Source: Paralichthys olivaceus
Taxonomy: Eukaryota > Chordata > Actinopteri > Pleuronectiformes > Paralichthyidae
Assembly (NCBI RefSeq): GCF_024713975.1
Contig: NC_091111.1
Coordinates: 12,029,001 to 12,093,000 of the forward strand
Reading direction: 5' to 3'
DNA length: 64,000 nucleotides
Of this stretch, positions 36,979 to 46,700 are shown one piece after another. Within the stretch, counting starts at the first letter, position 1; each line of letters starts with the position of its first letter. The translations under genes and the position numbers were made by a program. The notes below the pieces were generated by a model that was not told the DNA's origin, ran no database searches, and was given only the letters and a program-made list of their open reading frames with translations.

Positions 36979-38481
36979 AAATTCTGTGTGAATCTCTCTC
37001 TCTCACTCTCTCAGACATCCATGGATGAGTGGAATCACCTGAGCGAGCTGGTTTTGTTTGCATTGGCTATGCAGGAGACCTTGAAAGAAATTAACAGGCA
37101 CTGTGCCAAAAACTTTCAGCTGCGTGTGGGTAAATGCCTGACGTCGCACACACACACAGATGCACACACACTCATGTAAATAAATAACATGCACCCTTGT
37201 CTCTAGCATCCTAGAGCTGTTACTTTTATATCATTTACTCTGAAGGAAATCATTTTCTTTGTTGGACTCACACAGGCATTGCCCATGGGCCGGTGGTGGC
37301 AGGTGTGATCGGTACCACCAAGCCGCAGTATGACATCTGGGGGTTGACAGTGAACCTGGCCAGCCGCATGGACAGCACAGGAGTGAGCAGCCGCATACAG
37401 GTACCTGAGGCCACACGCAGGATCCTGGCCGAATGGGGCTTCGTGCTGGAGTTACGTGGGGAAATCTTTGTCAAAGGGGTGAGTAACAGAAAGATGGAGG
37501 CTGAACATGTATGTATGTTGCTTGGGATCATTAAATAATGAACTTTAATTCATTCTTTATTAGTACAGTGAAATTGAGAATGGATGTGTGCTACTGGAAA
37601 GGTGCAATTTTAATAAAAGTTTAATAAAGTTTGGTCATATTCTGAAATTAATGAATGAATGACTTGAGGAATTAAGCTTTAATCAACAGACTCATGTTTT
37701 CAAGAAAAGTGATCCTACACCTGTAGTTACATCCATCAGTTCTTTCATACAGTCTTATGAAAAAAAAAAAAACTTACCAGAAACATGAGCACTTGGCCGT
37801 TCATCACTGGGATAAGACCCTCAAAAAAGACTTGAGGCACCGTAGTGACCCAGCATGCACAGCACCATGGGCTGAATTTTGATTAATATTATATCATAAC
37901 ACTTTTTTTCTACCAAGACATGTCAAAAAGAATTTAATGAAAAAGCTTCTCACCTCTGTAACTGTAACTTCAGACTGAGACAGGGTCTGATCAATCAGTG
38001 GAGGTGAAAACTGGGAGCAGGAGAATGCAGCTAAAAATGGGCCAAGACCTGAGTAAAGGCAGCAACTAATCAGCACAAGAGTAGAAACAAACCCCTCTGA
38101 GAGTGAGGGAACAACTTGAACAAGGGAGACACCCACTGGTGAAAAGGAACAACACACAGCCTCGAATAAAAGCTAACATGTATTTGTATTCCTGCTCAGG
38201 ATGATGTGTTGTATTTCTGAGTGAAAATAACAAACCTGTGTTGTTGACTGCTGTCATCATTGTAGGTGAGTGAGAGCCAGGGCAAAGTCCGCACCTATTT
38301 CATCAGCACCGTGCGCAGTAAGATGGCCAACGTGGTGACAGATGGCCGCACAGGGGGCCGCACGGCAGGACGCATGACGCTGGCAGGAGTGGTGTTTGGT
38401 CTGGTGCAGGCCAGAAACAAGGAGAAGATTAGAGAGGCCAACGGGGGTTTCAGTCTGACACCGTGCGCCCAGCAGTGCTGA
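30030..38481 (+). CDS. adcy8-like: Adenylate cyclase type 8-like, complete, 20 exons, 1178 aa
   Basis: Membrane adenylyl cyclase making cAMP from ATP. Exons: 30030-30185, 30336-31058, 31543-31692, 32073-32203, 32413-32524, 32637-32764, 32900-33058, 33214-33448, 33900-34070, 34172-34272, 34374-34575, 34981-35073, 35319-35479, 35586-35667, 35767-35925, 36338-36484, 36757-36849, 37015-37129, 37276-37478, 38266-38481. The start ATG has a strong CATCACCATGG context with an in-frame stop upstream. Order: N-terminal calmodulin-binding-like [11 protein letters not shown] (about 35-45), first membrane bundle (about 160-315), C1a, second bundle (about 668-868), C2a, and a C-terminal IQ-like [14 protein letters not shown]1a has both metal Asp residues, D392 ([10 protein letters not shown]) and D436 (ILGDCYYC). 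C2a has D1059, N1066, R1070 and K1106 at the spacing of the type II C2 active site. [17 protein letters not shown] and [10 protein letters not shown] are ADCY8 hallmarks. Slightly shorter than human ADCY8 (1251). The one clear exoplasmic sequon is NGS in QNGSHYV. Confidence 0.94.
32210..32257 (+). repeat. (CA)24 microsatellite next to a splice donor
   Basis: Uninterrupted CA repeat starting six bases after the end of adcy8-like exon 4 (donor GTACTT at 32204). Confidence 0.95.
35091..35115 (+). mobile_element. Dispersed repeat family, 5'-end fragment
   Basis: CAGCCAAGGAGGTTATGTAT matches the first landmark of the family at 1356 and 4891. It lies in an adcy8-like intron. Confidence 0.4.
36926..36972 (+). 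repeat. (CT)n microsatellite inside an in-frame intron
   Basis: CT repeat with two TTTC interruptions in the adcy8-like intron 36850-37014. It also forms the polypyrimidine-rich upstream part of the acceptor region. Confidence 0.9.
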
Positions 38482-38644
38482 GGTAGAGGAGGACCCACAC
38501 CAGCCATATTGTTTCCACTGGTTTACACTCATGTCCCACCTTTGCCATATCAGAAATTAGCTGCACACTGGTCATAAGTTCCAGTTTCCCCTCCTTCCAT
38601 GACTGGGTCCTCCTCTGCTTCTCATCTGTAAAGTAAATGTGAAT

Positions 38645-38650
38645 AATAAA
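38645..38650 (+). terminator. Poly(A) signal for adcy8-like
   Basis: AATAAA 164 bases after the stop codon at 38479-38481; the first canonical hexamer downstream. Further AATAAA sites occur near 39425, so longer 3' ends are possible. Confidence 0.6.
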
Positions 38651-39019
38651 GGTTTTGGACAGTTTTGTGTTCAAGGGACCTACATGGGAGCTCTGTCATC
38701 GCCAGATATCTGCGGCACTGATTTCAGTTTCAAGTTAACAAAGGCCAACATTTGTTTTTTCTTTTTCCTCAGACCTAAAAGCCAAATCACAGACTACCTC
38801 AAATCAGCCAGCTCAACCTTTGTTAGACTACCAATGGCCTATACTGACTGTTTATATTGTATTATCATGCATGATTTTTACAGTACAGTACATTTCATAT
38901 TGTGAGTTCACTCTTTATTTCATTTTCATGTATTGATCCATCAGCTATACAAGTTTATCCTGTGAAGGAGCCAGTTCCAGCTGACGTAAGGCCAAAGGTT
39001 GTTGGTTGTACAGTACAGA

Positions 39020-39085
39020 TACCTGAAGAAAATCCACACATGGGGTTCGAACCCAGACACAGCTAACCACAGCACAGCCAGTTCA
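39020..39085 (-). mobile_element. SINE-like fragment with B box, minus strand
   Basis: GGGTTCGAACCC at 39043-39054 is a perfect B-box-type palindrome. It is flanked on the minus side by ATGTGTGGATTTTCTTC and GTTAGCTGTGTCTGG, as in reversed tRNA-derived fish repeats. Fragment only. Confidence 0.45.
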
Positions 39086-40433
39086 GTTTTAACTCTGTAA
39101 ACTACGGTGAGTCTCACATCAGTTACTTCACTACGGTTGTATTTTCAGTGGAGCGGTGAAACTCAGTGAAGAGGTTGATGCCAAAACAGCCCCATGGTCA
39201 CATTTTCTTGATATAATAATGATCGAATGCCTGATGCATATTAAAGCTGTCCTGTTAAAACCTTTATATACAGTCTATGGTTAAAACCTGTAACTGATTA
39301 TATCAGACTTTTTCTAAAGTAGGAAAACCTAAAAGGGTGTGGTTGTAAATTCATAAACCCATTACAATATAAATTAACCTAAAGTTTTTATCAGTGTTTG
39401 TAATATACCTCAGATTTATATTGTATCTAACAATAAATAAATAAATACTGGGCTGGGAAAGTAAAATAAGGCTGTGCTTCCTGAAAGTTTGGCTTTTTTT
39501 GAAATGTAATCTGTACCAGTCAAATGGTCACATTTTGGTTTTTTTATTGTTCCGAGGTATGTTGTGTATATTTTTTTAAGGATTTTTACAAAGAAATTTT
39601 AATAGCGTACAATTTCTGCTAATAAAACCAGTATCAACAATGGAACTGAATCAGGTTATTTTTCAATTTTATGCTGCATATATTTAACTAATCTCATCCT
39701 TCACTAAATAAACTGCAGTCAAAGCTTCAGGATCACCGACGGAACACACAGAAATAAAAAGAGAGATGACTAAATAACAGATTAAAAACGATATAAGGGC
39801 AGTTTTATTCTTGGGTCTGTATTTTTCGTTGACTCTGGTCTGGATGAGTTTTCGTAGCTCGATTCGTTGGGACTGAAAGTAGCGCGGGTAATCTACGGCC
39901 GACTCACTGATCGTCTATGATGACAGATGACTCACACGATAGAAGGAACACTTTTTATATTGATTTTTTTTGTGTGCAGTTACCTGACGACTAATAGTTC
40001 ATAACAATAACTGATGATTACATAACTTCATTATTGTGTCTATCAAAATTGATTATTTGTCGAACTAATCTCATATAATCATCACAAATAAAAATTATTA
40101 TATGCTTGATAATTTCATATATGTATAATGTATTATAGAAACACATTTACCAAGTCCATAGATGTGAAAAAAACAATTATTTGGAAGAAATCGACTGCAT
40201 AAAAAGCTAATGTTTTCAGTGATGTAAATGTTATCTGTATATAGTTGTAGGAGGAGAAATATGAAATTCATCCACCAGTTCTTGCAAACAAGTAATATAA
40301 ACATCTGTCTTTATAATATCAGAATTAGTTTGAAGCTGTTGTTTCCCAAAATACGATATATTCAAGAGACTTGGGTTTTCTTTACTTATTAATTTATTTA
40401 TTTCAAGTCTACAGAGGAGGAGGAGTGCAAGGA

Positions 40434-40457
40434 ATTATTATTATTATTATTATTATT
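40434..40457 (+). repeat. (ATT)8 microsatellite
   Basis: Uninterrupted trinucleotide repeat about 300 bp upstream of parp1. Confidence 0.9.
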
Positions 40458-40589
40458 GCTGTTTTTATCATTATTAAAGATCCAAGGTCTGGATGAATCA
40501 CAACACAACATAGACGAAAACACATACAATACATAAAAACCATGAATAACACTTGTGTATTTATTAAACTAAGTGAGGCCTGTCTCAGA

Positions 40590-40765
40590 GGGAGGGAGCA
40601 GCTGACGCTCTCTGGTGAGCACGTGTATCTGGAAACACGGACAGAGTGAGACCTCCCCCTCCCCTCACACGCGGGCTCGTCCTCTGGTCGCTGCTTGTGT
40701 CTCTGTGGGAAAGTTTCTGTCTCAGTCTTTCCTTCTTCTCATTTTCGTCTCTGTGCTAAACAACC
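40590..40765 (+). promoter_or_regulatory. parp1: parp1 promoter and 5' UTR region
   Basis: GC and CpG content rise sharply compared with the AT-rich spacer to the left. No TATA box is seen. A CACGTG E-box lies at 40620-40625. The start codon context CAACCATGGCGG is strong. The transcription start was not determined. Confidence 0.45.
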
Positions 40766-43700
40766 ATGGCGGATTCTCAGGAGGACAAGCTGTACCGGGC
40801 CGAGTACGCGAAGAGCGGCCGGGCGTCGTGCAAGAAATGCAAAGAGAACATAGCGAAGGACTCGCTGAGGATGGCCATCATGGTTCAGGTGAGGCAGCGA
40901 CGTGCGGAGCCGCTTCAGGAGCAGAAAGCTGCTCAGCTAGCTGCGTCTCCTCCGTCGAACATCCACCACGCATTCATCTCGTGCAGCACCGTTAGCCTGC
41001 TAGCACGAGGGGGAGCGTGGGTGAGTGTTAATGCGAGTTCAGCGGGTTTAGGCCTTTGTTAGCATTTAAATGGCTGACATTGTCTATTGAGTTTTGATCA
41101 CAAAGAGACATCGAGCCTTTCTTCAAGAGGGACTCCTCCTGCTCCTACTGCTCCTGCTGCTCCTGCTGCTGTGCATCTTTGTATCTGCATCCAGGCTGCA
41201 CGATACAGTCTAAAGTTTTTTCCAGATATATATTTTCATTATCTCAATATTTGTCACAAATTTATCCCTTTGAAGTTGAAAGGCAATTTTTGCCCCTGAG
41301 TGAAAAAGAACATTTAAGATCAGTTGTGTGTGTGTGTGTATCTTCTCACTATGTTTATCCACATGCATTTGGATGTATATCGATGCAGTGATGTTTGTTG
41401 ATATTGTGTTATGGCCCAGCCCTCTCTGCATCCACCACAGAAGATGAAGTCACAACACTGCGACGATAATAGTTTGCTGCTTCTGCTGTAGAAGTAACGA
41501 GTCAACTAAGAAGCTAACGTCAGACATACTCCTTAATCATGGTCTGTGGAGCAGCTCCACATTTCCAATCAATCAATCAAATTTTATTTGTATAGCCAAT
41601 AATCACAAATCACAATTAGTCTCTCAGGGCTTGACGAGGTGCGACATCCTCTGTCCTAAACCCTCAACAAAGTGCTTAACTTGAAATAGAGATACAAATA
41701 AAATGTAATTTGTAAGAGAACATATTTTAAGTAATATAAAAACTTAGATAAAAGATAAAGAAATTCAATTAAAAAACAGAAAAGGAAAAAAGTGATACAA
41801 ATTATGAAAGTGCATGAATGTGGGCAAGAGCAAGATGTGAACTAAAGAGAAATGTTATAAATATATTATAAAGTAACGTCTTTTTTTTCCTTCTCTGTCC
41901 TCTAGTCCCCCATGTTTGATGGGAAGGTTCCACACTGGCACCACTTCTCCTGCTTCTGGCTGCGAGCAGCAGCTCAGTCCACTGCAGACATTGCTGGGTA
42001 CTCTGACCTCCGCTGGGACGACCAGGAGAAGGTTAAGAAGGCCATTGAAACTGGTGGCGCAGCAGGAGGTGGGTACTTGACTAAAGGCATTTGACACACA
42101 TCTCTATGTATTGTAAAACGTCACCCATACACACAACCCCAGTTTTCCTGTATGGTAATACATCTATGTGCTCTCATTAAATTACAGAGTTAATGGTTTT
42201 AAATACCTGCTGAAAAGGTGTGGAGATGGGCATCACCATATAATAAAAACAATAAATGTGAAAAATTCTCGTATGGGAAGATATGTCAACTTAGGTCATT
42301 TTTACTTATTTTTATTGATAAAACAAAGTACATAAATAGCCTGTTTTACTTTGAAGCAAACATTTAGTTATAAATGAATATTATTTTTCCACATGATTTT
42401 TTTCGCATGTCATTTTTCATTGCTTGATGAAACTGAATAACTTTCCTCTTTTAGGAAAAGGGGAGCAGAAGAGTGGAGCTAAAGGGGAGAAGACACTGAA
42501 TGAGTTTGCGGTGGAGTATGCAAAGTCGAACCGCAGCACATGCAAAGGCTGTGAGCAGAAAATAGAAAAGGTTGTTAATCACCTACTTTTGTAAACTGTT
42601 AAATTCTATTAATTCCGTCTCAATGATATAGATATTAGAAGTCCAGTCTCATAAGTTGTATGCTATGGAAGTGCTTTGCTAAATCCTCTGATGCTCTGGC
42701 CTTTCCTTTAGGATCAGATCCGTGTGTCCAAGAAGACAGTGGACCCAGAGAAGCCTCAGCTGGGTCTGATCGACCGCTGGTACCACACAGCATGTTTCGT
42801 GAGCCGCAGGGAGGAGCTGGTCTTCAAACCTGAATACAGTGCTGCCCAGCTAAAGGGCTTCAACGCACTGCGGGCTGAAGACAAGGAAGAGCTCAAGAAG
42901 AGGCTTCCTGCTGTGAAATCTGAGGGGTGAGATAACAAAGGAGGGATTCTTAATAATGTTTGTATTGTCATATTCAATGTGCAGTATTTGGGATCATGAG
43001 CTTGGTCAGGTGTGGTTTGCATTTTGAAAGGCTGGACCGTCTATCATCACTACCTGCACGATTAGAAGCCTATCTGTCTCCCACTGTTCTGCAGCTCAGG
43101 AAAATGGCTTTAAATGTGTCCCTGAAATCCGTCATTGTGTATGTGTGTAATGGTTGACCGCAGAGTTTGCTTGTGATAGAATGTTGGCAATGAGAAGCAG
43201 CTTTTGCGATACGGAACAGTGCGGGGAGAGAAGCAGGAAGCAGATTATGATGTTGAGCAGGATCCAGCAGATTGTGCAGAGGAAAAGAAAAAGAGAGGAG
43301 GCAAGCGCACCGCAGCCCTTTCTTGCCTCTCGCCTCTGCCACCTTGCTTGATCGTGATAAAGATTCAGGCTTATATAAGAAATATGATCACACGGAGTCT
43401 CAGCACACAAGGGAAGAAGTTGAAATAGACTGTGTAGGTCACGTTCACCGCCAAGAAACAGAAACGGTAGCCTGAGTCATGTGGGGTCACATGCCCAGCT
43501 CAGAATTATGATGAAATTCACAAAACAGCTAAAATGACTCACTAGCGTTTCGAGTAAGACACTGTTTGATAGAAATCCCTTCCTCCGTCATCATCTCACT
43601 AATTGTCAGATGAGGGATGTTTGTTGTGTTTCTTGACAGAGACGACCACTTGGTGGTCATTAACTAAAATGTGAATGCTGAGTGAGTGACTGGTCTAATG

Positions 43701-46700
43701 AGTAGCTAGTAAATATTTCTTGTCAGGGCAGGGTGGATGATATCAGTGTTGACGCTGGGGACTGCAGAGACATGTACCAGCTTGTGTTTGTCCATTAACT
43801 GATTGGGAAAGAATGAATTTACTTAATGAAAGAAGGTGTCAGATTCAGACTTGTTTGTTTTGCTGTCTTGGTCTGACCTTAATTAGGAAGGTAATATGGG
43901 AAAAAGTTTGATAAAAATATTATGAACTTGTGTTTCTCTTGCAGAAAGCGTAAAGCTGACGAGGTCGATGGAGCATCAAAGAAACAGAAGAAGGAGGAAG
44001 AGGTTGAGAAGAAAAAGCTGGAGGAGCAGTTGAAGGTACATTTTTATCTCTGATATTTCATTTTGTACTGCAATGAATGCTGCACTATATTTGGAGATGA
44101 TGTTCTTGATATGTTTGTGTTTTCATGTGTGGTCCACAGAACCAGAGCCAGCTGATCTGGGGACTCAAAGACAAGCTGAGGAAATTTTGTTCCATCAACG
44201 ATATGAAGGAGCTGCTGATTGCAAACGGACAGGAGGTTCCCTCTGGAGAGACCAATGTAAGAGATCTCAGCTCGTTCATTTTCTCTGGATCTAAATACTC
44301 ACTGTATACTGAATATTAAAGATCTTAATCGAAATGTTGAAGTCATCACTGCGAATGTTTTCAAATTCAGATTTTTAAGGATCAAGTTTAATGTTTGTAT
44401 TCCATCTGTAGATTAATGATGTGTCTACTGTTGCCAGGCTAATTTAAATAAATGTGAAATATTAATTCACAATATATTTTAGAAGATCTCGTTATAAAGC
44501 ATGTTGTATTTTTTACTTTTACTTACCAGAACCCTTGTTGTGCCAAATACAGATACAGTTATTGTGTTGTTTGATTGACAGGTGGTCGACTGCCTGGCTG
44601 ACGGTATGGCCTTTGGTGCTCTTGAGGCCTGTAAGGAGTGCCAGGGCCAGCTGGTGTTTAAGGGTGATGCTTATTACTGTTCAGGGGACATTTCGGCTTG
44701 GACAAAGTGTGTGTTCAAAACGGCAACACCCGAACGCAAGGACTGGGTCGTCCCCAAGGTAGGTCACCTCATTTCAGGACACTCTTGGTTCTTATTAGAG
44801 AACCATTTCAGCTGCTCATATCACCAGTCATAGCATTCAGGATGGAGTTTCCTTCAAGCAGCTGCTCTGGCTGAGTGTGCTCAGATGACAGAATGATATC
44901 TGCACAAAAATTAAGAAAAAGCTCCACATTTGCCAATTATATTTAACTTGTACTAATTTACTCTCTTGGCTTGTCATTTCAGGAATTCAATGAGGTTCCT
45001 TTCCTTAAAAAATTCAAGTTCAAGCGACAGGACAGGGTTTACCCCAAGGAGGCTCCCAGCCAAACCGTGACAGCAGCCAAAGCCAAACCTCTGGCGAGTG
45101 CGTCCAGTGCCCCGACTGAGCTACTGCCAGAGGGAGCACCTTCAGGTGAGACGAGACCTGAGAAGGAGTTACTATCCTGAAAATGTCCATTAATATCTAC
45201 ATAGATTTCTCTGTATGCTCAGATGTGATTTGATTGCATTGAGATTGCACTGAATACGCACTATCCTTTTTTTCTAACCTTCATCTGTTACCTATAGGGC
45301 TGTGACGGTAACTACATTAGTGCAATACCGCAGTCGTATGATACCTACTGCAGGATTGAGCTCATCACTGCAAAATCTTGTGTGCCGTTATTCCCCATAT
45401 TATCATATGCAAAAATCCATACCGTCACAGCCTTAGTTTATGTCAAAGTTTCAGGAAATTAATCTGAAGTTAAGAAAATATTGATTGAAATGAAAAAATC
45501 AAACCACAAAAGTCAAAATAATAAATATACACCAATACAATGTTTGATATGTATTTTTGTCCCGTAGACAAACCTCTGACGGGTATGAAGCTGTTGGGGG
45601 TGGGTAAGCTGTCCAAGAACAAGGACGATTTGAAGGCTGCTGTAGAGGAGTTGGGTGGAACGATCACCAGCAAGGCCAGTAAGGCCTCGCTCTGCATCAG
45701 CACCAAGAGTGAGTAGACCATCAATTAAGGGAAGAATTCATACAAATTATGATCTGTTTATTTTATTTATTTATGAATCCATGTGCAACGTATTTATCCA
45801 CACTGAAAACATAAAATTCAACCATTCCTACTTCTGACTCACAGAGGAGGTGGAGAAGATGAGTAAGAAAATGGAGGAAGTGAGGGACGCTGGCGTGCGC
45901 GTTGTCTCTGACGATTTCCTAACAGACATCAAGTCTTCGGGTAAAGCTCTTCAGGAACTGGTCTCCCTGCACGCCATCTCTCCCTGGGGTGCTGAGGTCA
46001 AAGTCGAGGCTCCGGCTCCCTCCGTGGCCTCCAAGTCTGGAGCGCTGCCTACCAAGAGCACAGGGCGAGTGAAGGAGGAAGAAGGTAAAGGATATTTGTT
46101 GCTAATAATTATTTATCAAAATGTTAAATCGCATTTTAAAGCATCTTTCTTTAAATAATTGCATCTGCATTTTTACAGGTGGTAGCAAATCCAAGAAGAT
46201 GAAGCTCACAGTTAAAGGAGGAGCTGCTGTGGATCCAGATTCAGGTACTTGGGCGAACCCTGCGTTGAATAAACCATCTCTGTCCTTTTTTTTTTTTTGC
46301 TTCTGTCTTTAATTGTGGTGTTTGATTTTTTAGGTCTTGAGAACAGCGCCCATGTCCTGGAGCAGAGTGGGAAGATGTACAGTGCTACACTGGGTCTCGT
46401 GGACATTGTCAGAGGAACTAATTCCTACTATAAACTGCAGCTGCTGGAGGATGATGTACAGAAAAGGTAATGTCCTCGTGCAGGGGCTGTTAGAATAATC
46501 ATTCAGGTCTGAAAGAGAAGCTACACACATAAACCTGACCTGATTTTCAAATTTTAATATGCCAGCTGCAATGCTGCCTCACTCTATCCAAAGTCTAACA
46601 TGACATCTACGTGCAGGTACTGGGTGTTCAGGTCCTGGGGCAGAGTGGGTACAACCATCGGAGGCAACAAGCTGGACAAGTTTCATGATAAGAACTCGGC

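Larger units (their letters stand above)
38651..40765. other. Intergenic region adcy8-like / parp1
   Basis: AT-rich spacer. It holds a reverse-oriented tRNA-like SINE fragment near 39020-39085, an (ATT)n run at 40434-40457, and the parp1 promoter from about 40590. I see no coding exon. Confidence 0.5.

Noticed and set aside
30030..38481. ADCY3, which neighbours EFR3B in human
   Set aside because: The C1 sequence ([22 protein letters not shown]) and both end motifs match ADCY8, not ADCY3 (WQYDVWSTDV, ENLMLSILPKHV).
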